NCBI GenBank assembly: GCA_951217055.1 | Contig: OX578279.1 | Location: forward strand, 73,773,131 to 73,837,130 | Direction of reading: 5' to 3' | DNA: 64,000 nucleotides | Source of the DNA: Gerris lacustris | Lineage: Eukaryota; Arthropoda; Insecta; Hemiptera; Gerridae | Shown here: one piece after another, positions 34,661 to 45,595 of the stretch | Layout: the number at the start of each line of letters is the position of its first letter | How positions within the stretch are numbered: position 1 is the first letter of the stretch | Made by a program: the position numbers and the translations under genes | The notes under the pieces: generated by a model | Told to the model about the DNA's origin: nothing | The model's input: only the letters and a program-made list of their open reading frames with translations | Database searches by the model: none

Positions 34661-35940
34661 GAATCTAACTGACCACATTTATGAGTATGTCCCTTATTTG
34701 AGACTCCTTTGTTGAGATTCCCTCCGCTATTCCTCTGAAGAGCTTTCATTTATTTTATTAAGAGACGATCTGCTGCTGAATTAAAGAGTTTTCTCTAATT
34801 GCAAGATTCAACTTTTTATTTTTTTATCTATTTAGAGAAAGTTCGTGGTTGTTACTCATTTAAGCTGAACGCACTTACCTTTATAGCTCACCAGCAAACT
34901 AGTTATCAAAGAAGTATTTTTATTTAAAGAAAATATTACATTCGTTAAGTTTTGGGTGAGGATGGTAGGTGATAATAATGATAACCCAGATTGCTAATTC
35001 CATAATAATTATCAAATTAACGTTTCAAATCATACAAGTTAGTTGTATTCATCATGGAATTGTAATTATACTTAAAGCTTTTACCTTACTTTTCGTGTAA
35101 ATAAAATAAAGGGAGAAAGTCACCTCAGAAATAAATCTAGTTTTTTATCTGAGGAAACCTAAAAGAAATGTTTTCTACAATTTATTTCACTTTAATGTTT
35201 ATTTGACTTGACTTATTATCATTTTTCAATCCCTGATATTTAATATTACCTTTTTTTAACTTTGGTCTTTCAAAATTGTTGATTCAAAGTAAAAAAATCT
35301 TTTTTTTAACTTCTTATAAGTTAAAAACTTTATAAAAGTTTGGTATCTTTCCAAAAACTGACAACTATTCTTTTTTCCATTATATTTTCCTCCGTTATCT
35401 TACCTTCAATTCCTCTTGATTTTTCCAATTTTTTCTTCTTCTTCTTCGTTATAATGTTGTTTACTCAGGAAAAAATAAGAAAAACTTCAAATCAATTAAA
35501 TGTTCTCCTGCTTTGATATTAGAAGTAGGAAGGTTAAAATTGGGAAAACTTTTTTTTTTAAAAAAGTTTAGAATTCGTTTTATCAGATCTCGTTCAAAAC
35601 TTTCTTTGAGTTTTTCACCAATGACAAACTTTTAGATTAAACAAAAAATTATAAGATGAAAAAAAAAATAGATAAAATAGATCTAGACTATATAATTTAA
35701 TTAAGAATTAAAAAAAAACTTTTTTGAGCAAACTTCAAATATTATAAAAGAATATAAAATGAGAATTATATAATTTCCAGTAACATTTTATAATCTCTAT
35801 TTTTAGGCGTTATATCTTATATGATGTATTTTGTATGGTAAAGTATTATCAGCTTTAATAAAATCGATTATAGTTTGTTTAAATAAAATGATCTGTTGTC
35901 AGTATATCAGAATTGAGCTAGAGTTGGTATTTTGAGTTTG
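34661..35940. other. AT-rich DNA, nothing recognised
   Basis: T-rich and A-rich runs only; no partner repeats or coding motif. Confidence 0.5.
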
Positions 35941-35944
35941 AAAT

Positions 35945-36050
35945 TGCGGTTTTAGTAGAGGCACCAAAAAGCAGGCCAGTCTAAATTAAAGACATACCCC
36001 ATCTTCCGCTGATCAAACTATCATATTTGTTAATATTACGTAAAATAGAT
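35945..36050 (+). repeat. Repeat X, copy 1 (intact 'empty site' for element A)
   Basis: The segment GTTTTAGTAGAGGCACCAAA, AAGCAGGCCAGTCTAAATT, AAAGACATACCCCATCTT recurs at 36525-36561 plus 37212-37227. There it is split by A copy 3. It precedes a C element in both places, which points to a local duplication. Confidence 0.75.
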
Positions 36051-36275
36051 GGTACTTCTTTAGATTGTTACCCCCCTCATTTTTTTAGAATTAAATTACT
36101 GACTATAAATAACTATTAAGACAATGGGATGTTTAGTCCTATATATTTTGGGACAAAGGAATATCACACATCTGTTTTTATAAGGGAAGTAACAGTCTAA
36201 AGAACATTCCGTACACCTTCTTTAGATTGTTACTCCCTTTTTTTTATTAGGGGAGTAACAATCTAAAGAAGTACC
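36051..36275 (+). mobile_element. MITE family C, copy 2
   Basis: Both termini are present: GGTACTTCTTTAGATTGTTA and the complement ending AATCTAAAGAAGTACC. The left flank AAATAGAT is not repeated on the right, so the insertion is not cleanly flanked. The right two-thirds (from about 36103) is inverted relative to copy 3. Confidence 0.8.
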
Positions 36276-36309
36276 GTACTCTTGCTCAATTCTGCACTTA
36301 AAATAGATG

Positions 36310-36476
36310 GTACTTCTTTAGATTGTTACTCCCCTAATAAAAAAAAGGGAGTAACAATCTAAAGAAGGTGTACGGAATGTTCTTTAGACTGTTACTTCCC
36401 TTATAAAAACAGATGTGTGATATTCCTTTGTCCCAAAATATATAGGACAAAACATCCCATTGTCTTAATAGTTATT
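36310..36476 (-). mobile_element. MITE family C, copy 3 (inverted against copy 2)
   Basis: From 36310 to about 36476 this is the reverse complement of 36103-36275, giving a ~170-bp inverted repeat around a 34-bp spacer. It has only one terminal repeat. The left flank is again AAATAGAT, as at copy 2. Confidence 0.8.
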
Positions 36477-36561
36477 TAAGTCCTAGTACGTAGTCATTAG
36501 TACGTCTATTTCTTTGATATTTCTGTTTTAATAGGGACACCAAAAATCAGGCCACTCTAAA

Positions 36562-37211
36562 TTAAAAAAATCGGTCCGAGACAACTCAGACAAACTTTCT
36601 CATATACGAGTTCATAATTATTTAGTCCAGTGTTTTCCATTTATTAGTTTTCGTATGTAAATTTAATTATTATTGTGCATTTCATTAAAATTTATCATAA
36701 AAATAACTTCTCCCGGGCGGGGAATCGAACCCGGGCTCTCTCGGTCCGCGTTTTAAGCTTTTTTCTCAGGAACTAGATTTTTCCCGGGAAAACGGCTTAT
36801 ATCGTTGGATTCGTATTTAAATGGACTATATTTTAGAATTTTTTAATCAAAATCGTCGGAACCGTTTTCGAGAAATAATTTTTTTTCACGTTTTTTCAGA
36901 GTTTTTGGGGAGCTGCGCCCCTAAATTTGGAGCTAAAATTCATTTCTCGATTTCGCCTCGGGGTATGATTTTTCTGAACATGTATGCCAAATTTCGTCAA
37001 AATCTGCCCAGTAGATTAGGCTCCAGGCGTCTGCACAGACGACAGACGACAGACGACAGACGACAGACGACAGACAGACGACAGACAGACAGACATTTTT
37101 TAAAAACCACTTTTTTGGACTCAGGGGACCTCAAAACGTGTAAATCCATCAAAATCTCAAAATCGAATTTTCGCGCCATCACAATACTTTCTCTTTATAT
37201 GAGAAAGTAAA
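36562..37211 (-). mobile_element. Repeat family A, copy 3 (minus strand)
   Basis: Left end ATCGGTCCGAGACAACTCAG, ACAAACTTTCTCATATACGA; right end CTCTTTATATGAGAAAGTAA. The CTTTCTCATATA words form short inverted ends. The interior includes a B-box-like GGGTTCGATTCCCCGCC on the minus strand (36713-36745 region), GTTTTCCCGGGAAAA, and a run of GACAGAC repeats at 37037-37095. The neighbouring repeat X shows the uninterrupted target, fixing the boundaries to within a few A bases. The 129-codon frame 36821-37210 is internal to the repeat and not a gene. Confidence 0.88.
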
Positions 37212-37252
37212 AAGATACACCCCATCTTGTGTAGATGTAATGTAAGATAGAT

Positions 37253-37444
37253 GGTACTTCTTTAGATTGTTACTCCCCTATATTTTTTTAGAATATAAAT
37301 GACTTTTGTCTAAATAACTATTATCACAATTCTGTTTTTATAAGGGGAGTAACTGTCTAAAGAAGAACATTCCGTACACCTTCTTTTGATTGTTACTGCC
37401 CTGTTATTTATTTTATAAGGGGAGTAATAATCTAAAGAAGTGCC
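37253..37444 (+). mobile_element. MITE family C, copy 4 (8-bp target duplication)
   Basis: A 192-bp element with GGTACTTCTTTAGATTGTTA and the complementary end TAATCTAAAGAAGTGCC, flanked by a perfect AGATAGAT (37245-37252 and 37445-37452). An 8-bp duplication points to hAT or a related superfamily. This is the cleanest member and defines the family. Confidence 0.9.
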
Positions 37445-37452
37445 AGATAGAT

Positions 37453-38348
37453 TGTGCGGAAGCCGCTTATCTAGAATTACTATGTCTTACATTTCGCTTT
37501 AACTACGGGATGTTTAACATCGCGGCAATTTATTTGTACCGAGATGAACCAACAAGATTACAGTAGATGTTCGCTGCATATTTATTACTCGAATATTGCC
37601 GTAGAAGTCTAGGTTAAAGTTGGGCGAAGACTTAGTTAGTTATTGTTTGAATTTGAGAGTTTCTAGTAAATCTTATCTAGTATCTCTTATTGAAAACAAA
37701 AATTAGAAAACAATTAAAATAGAAATTTTCAACTATCATTAGTTACCGTTATCCAAGGCCATCATTAAATAATTTGTAAAACTGCTGGGATTGTTAAAAC
37801 ATTCAAATAAAAAGCAGTATAAAATAAGAAAACACTTCTGGAGTTTTATTTATTTCATGATTGAACTCTCCTTCATTTTCTTTATTAATTTTAATTAAAA
37901 TAAAAATAATTAATTGAAAAAAATCTTAATCCTAGTTATTAATTAAACAAGAAAAGAAGAATCTGAAAAGGCTGAATTAATCTCTAAACCCTCGATGAGG
38001 AGAATTAAAAAAGAAGATTCTAAGGTGTTATAGTATTAAGATTGTCTCCCCTCTCAAATACGGCTCAAGTTTGCTTGATTCTTTACGCTTCATTTGTTTT
38101 TATCTTCTTCTTGCCTCTTCAATAAACTCTGCAAATTTATAAGAGTGTATTCTCTGTTATTAATTACTTCGAAAGATGAGAAGAAATATCGTTAAGATGC
38201 TTAGCATATTGTTAACTAAACAGAAATTGTTTGGGATTAAAAACTTTTTTTTAGAATGTAATGAAGAGTCTCATTTCTGTCCCATTTTTTTCAAAGTTTC
38301 ATTGTACAAGACACTCTAAAATAATATGTACTTTGTTTTAATGACTAT
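37453..38348. other. AT-rich DNA, nothing recognised
   Basis: No repeat partner or coding motif was seen. Confidence 0.5.
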
Positions 38349-38350
38349 TA

Positions 38351-38920
38351 GTCCAGGAGATAGCGTGCAAAAAAGTGTCTTGACTAACATCAAGCTAGAA
38401 TTTTGTGTACAAGTTAATGTTTAGGTGCCTTTTAAGACTATGTGGTTGGCTTAGCTTGGCAATAGGCATTTGAAAAAAAAACCGGTGGAGAGCGGCCACG
38501 TCCCGATCTTTATGGTGGATAATGTGATCTGCATGATCCTGAGCACAAAATTAGTTAGTAGACCAAAAATCAAGTTGATGTTACCTTGTAACTTGATTAG
38601 TTAGTTATTCAAATATTACTCCAAATCAAAGTGGACACCTATCAAATGACAAACTAACATTAACTTGATTTTTGGTCTACTAACTAATTTTCTGCTCAGA
38701 ATGATGAAAATCACATTGTCCACCATAAAGATCGGGACATGGCCGATGGCCGCTCTCCACCGGTTTGTTTTTTTCATAAATGCCTATTGCCAAGCTATGT
38801 CCCGCAAACGAACTTAGTCGACCACATATTCTTTAAAGGCACTAATAGATTAACTTTCAAGATTAACAAAATTCTTGTTTGATGTTAGTCAGACACTTTT
38901 TTGCATGTTATCTACTGGAC
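38351..38920. mobile_element. Palindromic MITE family B, copy 3
   Basis: 570 bp, the same ends and palindrome as copies 1 and 2, flanked by TA (38349-38350 and 38921-38922). Small differences (GATGGCCGATGGCCGC duplication, terminal CTACTGGAC) distinguish it. Confidence 0.92.
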
Positions 38921-39033
38921 TATATGTTATTAAATCTAACTTTAAAATAACTTCTTCTTTTTTTCTCTCTTTTTTCCTATCTCACTACAAGGCGCTATAG
39001 CTCACGCAGGGCCCTAGACGTCTCGACTCCCTT

Positions 39034-39420
39034 CCGCTTTTGTCTGTCTTTCGTCCGCCTAAAGCTTTTGTCTATCGTAGCTTAAAGCTTTTGTCTATCG
39101 TCCGCTTAAAGCTTTTATCTATCGTCCGCTTAAAGCTTTCTTCTATCGTCCGCTTAAAGCTTTTGTCAATCGTCCGCTTAAAGCTTTGACTATCGTCCGC
39201 TTAAAGCTTTTGTCAATCCTCCATTTAAAGCTTTTGTCTATCGTCCGCTTAAAGCTTTTGTCTATCCTCTGCTTAAAGCTTTTGTCTATCGTCCGCTTCA
39301 AGCTTTTGTCTATCCTCCGCTTAAAGCTTTTGTCTATCCTCCGCTTAAAGCTTTTGTCTATCCTCCGCTTAAAGCTTTTGTCTATCCTCCGCTTAAAGCT
39401 TTTGTCTATCCTCCGCTTAA
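39034..39420. repeat. 24-bp minisatellite, about 16 units
   Basis: Unit GTCCGCTTAAAGCTTTTGTC plus TATC. The palindrome TTAAAGCTTT(T) sits in each unit. Because 24 is a multiple of three, long frames open on both strands: an octapeptide repeat FKRRIDKS on the minus strand (39143-39517) and LLSILRLK on the plus strand. The minus-strand frame extends beyond the array into non-repeat sequence reading MRSRGRPKDVKDLKR, but I see no further support for a gene. Confidence 0.93.
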
Positions 39421-40507
39421 TTCGTTTCAAATCCTTCACATCTTTAGGTCTTCCACGACTTCTCATATCACCTGGCTTGTCCTTTGCTTTGGGTATCTCT
39501 TTACTGGCATTTTTCAAACCTGTCGCAGATTATCTTTCTGCTTTAATTTCGGAGTTTATCAGGTTCCTAAATTGTTTTGTTAGACTAGACCTTATTCTCC
39601 ATTGCCACTGAGTTCTGCACCAAATATTTTTCATCATACTTTCCTTTCCCATTTTCATTATATTTTTCTTTCAAAACACTACGGTATTTGTAGTATTTTC
39701 ATTATAGCTTTGGCCAATTCTCTCCAGTAACCTACTCTAATTGAACTATTACAATAATTATTATAGTTAATCTAATGTCAATTAAATGTAAAACACTTTA
39801 AAAAAATTAAGAATCTGTATTATTAATAATTGATACATAATATAACAGATATCATGTTAAATGATTAATTGATTTTGTTATATTTGAAAAAAAGATGGAG
39901 AGGGATGACCTTAAGAGGGGTTGAAACGTCGCGAGCAAAATTTGATTAATTTGATTTTATTTACTCCTTATCATCTATCCACCTTAGTAATGATTCAAAT
40001 CCTTTTTTTTATATATTTTTGTTTTTAACAACATACTTTATTATACAATACATAATTACAGAATACAAATATGTATTAGTAATTTGTATAATATTTAAAA
40101 AAGAAAAAAAAATATAATGATAACTTAAGCGCAAAAATATTGTTGCTATACTTCTCTACTAGGTTGCCCTTGCGTAGAGGAGGAGTCCTTCAATTATTTA
40201 GAACTTACATTTCTAGTACAATTGAGAAAATCAAAGTATACAAATGAAAATTACCTTGAAAGTTGTTTTTATTGTGTGTTTTAATATAATTTATGTGTTA
40301 GTAAAATATGACTTTAGTTTTGTTTTGAATGAGTTATAATATTGTTGAATTGATTTTAAATTTTAAGTAAATTAATTAAATTAAAGTAAATTAATAAAAT
40401 GTTTAAAGAATTTGAGGGCAGCCCTCAAATTCTTTTAAAATTTTATTAATAATTGAGAATTACTAGTATGATGCAGAATTATGATTACTTGCATTAGTTA
40501 CCTTTTA
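39421..40507. other. AT-rich DNA with one degenerate hammerhead-like tail
   Basis: At about 39915-39947 the plus strand reads GATGACCTTAAGAGG, then GGTTGAAACGTCGCG: a stem II-like GACC/GGTT, GAAAC and a GUC triplet. The preceding CTGANGA is not intact, so I treat it as a decayed relative of the motifs at 17189 and 48274. Nothing else was recognised. Confidence 0.4.
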
Positions 40508-41116
40508 CTTTCTCATATAAAGAGAAAGTATTGTGATGACACGAAAATTCGATTTTGAGATTTTGATGGATTTACACGTTTTGAGGTCCCCTGAGTCCAA
40601 TTAAGTAATTTTTAAAGAATGTCTTTCTGTCGTCTGTCTGTCTGTGCAGACGCCTGGAGCCTAAACTACTGGGCAGATTTTGACCAAATTCGGCATACAT
40701 GTTAAGAAAAATCATACCCCGAGGCCGAATCGAGAAACGAATTTTTGCTCCTTGGGTGCGCTGACCCCCAAAAACTCTGAAAAAAGAACTTGAAAAAAAA
40801 TTATTTCTCGAAAACGGTTCCGACAATTTTGATTAAAAAATTCTATAATGTAGCCATTTAAATACGAATCTAACGATATAAGCCGTTTTCCCGGGAAAAA
40901 TCTAGTTCCTGAGAAAAAAGCTTAAAACGCGGACGGAGAGAGCCCGGTTTCGATTCCCCGCCCAGGAGATGTTATTTTTATGATAAATTTTGATAGAATG
41001 TTCAATAATAATTAAATGTACATACGAAAACTAATAAATGGTAAACACTGGGCCAAATAATTATGACCTCGTATATGAGAAAGTTAGTCTGAGTTGTCTC
41101 GGACCGATTTTTAGTA
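40508..41116 (+). mobile_element. Repeat family A, copy 4
   Basis: Left end TTTTACTTTCTCATATAAAG and right end GTCTGAGTTGTCTCGGACCG, the complement of the left end of copy 3. The interior has GGTCCCCTGAGTCC, a GTCTGTCTGTC run, GCAGACGCCTGGAGCCTA and, at 40930-40968, ACGGAGAGAGCCCGG followed by TTTCGATTCCCCGCC. That last stretch resembles the T arm and 3' acceptor side of a tRNA. The minus-strand frame 40572-40826 is inside the repeat. Confidence 0.88.
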
Positions 41117-42101
41117 ATTGCATTATTGAGGTAAGATGAAATATTTTGTTTTATAACTCCAATAAAATGGTATAAAGATAATATAAATAATTCGGTATAT
41201 TCATTATACGTGTATAAATAGTGTGCATTCACATTTTCTCCTACATTATAAGACTTAAGTTGGATTCATATGTATGTATTTGATATGTAAATCCAAGGAT
41301 ACTATACTTGGTTCCAATGTCTATATTGAGCTAACTTATGAAGCTATAATATGATCTTAAATACAAACCTTGAGATTTTTCGAAAGTGAAATGGTACGAA
41401 ATATGAGACACCGTTACCTTGAAGGTGTTTATCTGTCAAAAAGGGGGGGGGGGGGGGATGTCTTGTCATTATTTTTAAACAAAGTGAAAGCTAGAGTCAA
41501 GGGGGCTATAATAAGAATCGTTGATATAAGATATGGTGGATGCAGGAAAGACAGAAATTAAAGGAAATATAAGACGTCGAAAGAAAGAGAGAAAGATCCT
41601 GCTGTGTTTATAGTGTAGTACTTTCCTTTAATCGCTGAGATTAATAATCGTTTATAAGCTTAACGTAATTAAAATCTCATGTTCAACGGTTAGCTGAACT
41701 CTTCTACTCTCCTTCTTAAACGCCTCATACCTTCAAATGTCTTCACAACTCGAAAATCTCTAAACCCTCTAACTCCATTACCGAATAAATTGGTTAAATC
41801 TAAAAGCACTTTCATTAAACAAATCGAGTTTCCAACATCTTTTAATAAGTTCCAAAGTATAATTTCATATATCAATTAAATCATACTGAAGTTTCATATG
41901 AAAGATTCACTTAAAGTTTGAGATTTATTTCTATTGAGTTTATCTCTTTTGAACCGTACTTTCTTTTCATTGATTTTTAATTTAGTTGGGAACGTACTTT
42001 TTAGAGGATTGAAGTCTTAGTGCCCCCATATCTGTTTGAGAACTATCTCAATTTAAAAACTTCAACTATGGCTGACGTATCTATAGTTTTTATCCTTTTT
42101 T
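41117..42101. other. No gene recognised
   Basis: Contains a G15 run (41443-41457). Frames 41370-41561 (plus) and 41690-41875 (minus) show no motif. No repeat partner was found. Confidence 0.5.
41443..41457. repeat. Poly-G run, 15 bp
   Basis: Uninterrupted G15. Confidence 0.95.
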
Positions 42102-43049
42102 AGGGTCCGTATATAGGCAAAACCAAGGACCCTTATATTTTCCTGCGTGTGTCTGTCCGTCCCTCCTCTCGCGTGCTCTCACGGCTACACCTTTCGTCCG
42201 ATCACTTTGAAATTTGGCATGTATGTGTCTTGTACCTGCCCACATATTTTAAAAATGTAGCGACTTAAAAGAAATATTTTTCAAAAAAATTAGGGTAAAA
42301 AAACTTAAGTGTTAATTTTTTTTTTTTTTTTTTTGACACCGTGAGGGGTATCATATGAAAGGGTACGTCGAGCTGATTACAAAAATTTATAATCCTTTGG
42401 TTATAACTTTGATAGGGCGAGCGTAGGCGAGTTTGAAGAGGGTGTGAAACGTGTCCCCCCCTCTATCTCGCTTATGTGAAGTGCAAAAAATCTGAAAAAA
42501 TTCCTGAACATTCTTCGACCAAAAGTAAAGATACCACTTTTTGGAAGTTTCGAAAAAAATATTATTTTATTTGTTATTGACAAAATACGTTTTTTTCTAA
42601 TTATGGTCTTTTCGATGTATTTATATGGTTGTAGTCCGGTTCAGTGGCAAAAAAATACTATATCGGAAGTTTGTTTATGTGTTTTGAGAATATCAGACCC
42701 ATAGGATAGTTCAAAGTAAGCTTTTTAGCATTTTAGAAAACACTATCAATAGAGTACTACTTAAACTATACAGGGTTGCCTACGGACCCTCGCTGTGTGC
42801 TGACCACCACACACTTGACCTGTTTATTTATCATTATGGTCTTTTCGATGTATTTATATGGTTGTAGTTCGGTTCAGTGGCAAAAAATACTTTATCAGAG
42901 TGTGTTATGAGAATATCAGACCCTTAGGATAGTTCAAAGTAAGCTTTTTAGCATTTTAAAAAACCACTGTTTATACACTTTAGAGTTAAACACTATACAG
43001 TGAGGCCTACGGACCCTCGCTGTGTGCTGACTAGCACACACTTGACCTG
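42102..43049 (+). mobile_element. Hairpin-headed repeat family I, copy 1
   Basis: The 5' end is a hairpin, AGGGTCC ... GGACCCT, followed by a GTGTCTGTCCGTCC segment. A T20-like tract and GGGGTATCATATGAAAGG follow. The 3' end is GCCTACGGACCCTCGCTGTG with a TGTGTGCTGACTAGCACACA hairpin and TTGACCTG. The last ~235 bp are present twice in tandem (about 42600-42830 and 42836-43049), each with its own hairpin end. Similar architecture in other insects is common and non-coding. Its mode of transposition is not evident here. Confidence 0.75.
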
Positions 43050-43310
43050 ATTATTAGACTTTTTACTTTTCCTCACTACCTATAGTAGGAAAAGTATTTT
43101 TTTAGTTTTACAGTTTTCCCCAGTTTTTTTTTTTTAGTTTCTGACAGTATACGGTTTTACGAGTCAACTAGTCAGAGCTTATGGTTTGGTGGGAAAATTA
43201 GCTTAAATTTCAACTATTCCTTCATGCAAAGACTTTAATATTGAACCCCTCTATAATATCACCTAATAAAATATGATCAACCCCGGCCTGTATTAACATG
43301 GTCACTATTG

Positions 43311-44400
43311 TGTTTTTGTAATAATGAAGTTTTGTTCTATGAGTTTAACTACTTCACCATTGTAGTTTTGTGATAATTAATCCATAACTTTTTCTCTATG
43401 AGTTTAACTACTTCACCATTGTAGTTTTGTGATAATTAATCTATAAATTTTTCTCTATGACTTTAACTACTTCACTATTGTAGTTTTTTGATAATTAATC
43501 TATAAGTTTTTCTATGAGTTTACCTACTTCACTATTGTAGTTTTGTGATAATTGAATTATATTTCTTCCTCTATGAGTTTAACTACTTCACTATTGTAGT
43601 TTTGTGATAGTTGAATTATATTTCTTCCTCTATGAGTTTAACTACTTCACTATTGTAGTTTTGTGATAATTGAATTATATTTCTTCCTCTATGAGTTTAC
43701 CTACTTCACTATTGTAGTTTTGTGATAATTGAATTATATTTCTTCCTCTATGAGTTTAACTACTTCACTATTGTAGTTTTGTGATAGTTGAATTATATTT
43801 CTTCCTCTATGAGTTTAACTACTTCACTATTGTAGTTTTGTGATAATTGAATTATATTTCTTCCTCTATGAGTTTACCTACTTCACTATTGTAGTTTTGT
43901 GATAATTGAATTATATTTCTTCCTCTATGAGTTTAACTACTTCACTATTGTAGTTTTGTGATAGTTGAATTATATTTCTTCCTCTATGAGTTTAACTACT
44001 TCACTATTGTAGTTTTGTGATAATTGAATTATATTTCTTCCTCTATGAGTTTACCTACTTCACTATTGTAGTTTTGTGATAATTGAATTATATTTCTTCC
44101 TCTATGAGTTTAACTACTTCACTATTGTAGTTTTGTGATAGTTGAATTATATTTCTTCCTCTATGAGTTTAACTACTTCACTATTGTAGTTTTGTGATAA
44201 TTGAATTATATTTCTTCCTCTATGAGTTTACCTACTTCACTATTGTAGTTTTGTGATAATTGAATTATATTTCTTCCTCTATGAGTTTAACTACTTCACT
44301 ATTGTAGTTTTGTGATAATTGAATTATATTTCTTCCTCTATGAGTTTAACTACTTCACTATTGTAGTTTTGTGATAATTAATCTATAAGTTTTTCTCTAT
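43311..44400. repeat. 59-bp satellite array with three-unit higher-order period
   Basis: About 18 units of CTCTATGAGTTTAACTACTT, CACTATTGTAGTTTTGTGAT, AATTGAATTATATTTCTTC; the 59-bp period was measured from 43562 to 43621. Between about 43500 and 44270 the units alternate in a fixed order (TTTACC + GATAATTG, TTTAAC + GATAGTTG, TTTAAC + GATAATTG), repeated four times, so the true period is 177 bp. Edge units (43311-43500 and the last) are diverged and carry AATTAATCTATAA instead. Confidence 0.95.
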
Positions 44401-44919
44401 GAGTTTTAATCACTTTAGTGAGGGTTACTACAACTTTTTTGATGTAATAGACAATTAATTACAATCGGCATTCAAATAATTTATTAATAATTATTTTTAT
44501 TTTATTAAAGTAATAATTACTTGTTACTTTTGTATTTTAGCCTTTTTAATATTATTTAAAAATTCTCTCTTGGTAATTATTTTTGCATTAAGTTTCACTG
44601 TAGTTATAATTTATTATAATATATGATTACACTCCTGCTACTCTCGCTTTCATGTTCTTTGTAAAATCACATTTTATTTTATGTTTCCCCTTTTATGCTA
44701 ATTAATGGAAAATACGCTCATTTTTGTTCTTTAGAGAAATTTGTAAATTTAAATACTCTAATTATAAAAATATCATATCAGGTTATATTTATTTATATTA
44801 TCATATAATTATTTTTAAAACAAAGCAATAAGTCAATTTTCTAAATCTGCTAAATTTTGACCCAGATTGTGTAGAAATAATTTATATAATATATGTATGT
44901 ATTCTTATTGACCTTCGCT
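44401..44919. other. AT-rich DNA, nothing recognised
   Basis: No repeat partner or coding motif was seen. Confidence 0.5.
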
Positions 44920-45390
44920 TCACTCAGCTCTTATACTACACTTTGCATTTGGTTGGACACATACTTCTCCTGAACGGCTGAACCGATCCGCATAAAATTC
45001 GGCACGGTCGTAGTGACCAGCTAATGGAAGGTATAAATCTGAAATGGTCCAAATTGGTTTACAGGGGTACGGGGTACAAAATTAAAATAGTATATGCCCT
45101 TCATGATGCATGTCGTTGGAAAGCTCTTTAAGAGTACAGTTATTGTTGTTATGTTCACTATTGTCATATTTTCATTTAAGAGGGGGTAAAATAGAAATCA
45201 GGGAAAAATGCTTTTAAATTAAATATGATAAATATTACTAATTTTGATCCGATTTCAGCTGTTTATTAATAGAAATATTTAATGTTATCTATCATTATAT
45301 GAACACATTAATGTAATATGAAGAAAAATTTGAGATTATAATGCACGCTCAGCTCAATATTGCAAGCAGACAACTGCATTGCACACCTAG
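44920..45390 (+). repeat. Repeat family L, copy 2
   Basis: Contains CTTCGCTTCACTCAGCTC near the start, GAACGGCTGAACCGATCCG, GCATGTCGTTGGAAAGCTCT (shared with 30136-30366), and GCAAGCAGACAACTGCATTG near the end. Boundaries are approximate; only the middle ~180 bp is shared with copy 1. Confidence 0.6.
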
Positions 45391-45595
45391 TTTTTATATC
45401 TTTATTGTTTGGACATACTTCAAACCACCGGAAATAAATGAAGAAGAATTTGTTCTTTCAGGTTATTGATATGGGATATCTTATTTGAATTTTCACCTTC
45501 ATAATCTTAGGTATAATTTTCTTTTTATCGTAATATACAACAAATAAATAATTTACAATGAATTAACTACTTCTTGCTCAATCGCTGTCCTTTGA

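Noticed and set aside
36821..37210. 129-codon frame as a possible gene
   Set aside because: It lies inside element A, reads through the (GACAGAC)n run, and is broken in copies 1 and 4.
39143..39611. Overlapping 124- and 141-codon frames on opposite strands
   Set aside because: They come from a 24-bp array whose period keeps all frames in register. Only the non-repeat extension was kept, as a low-interest finding.
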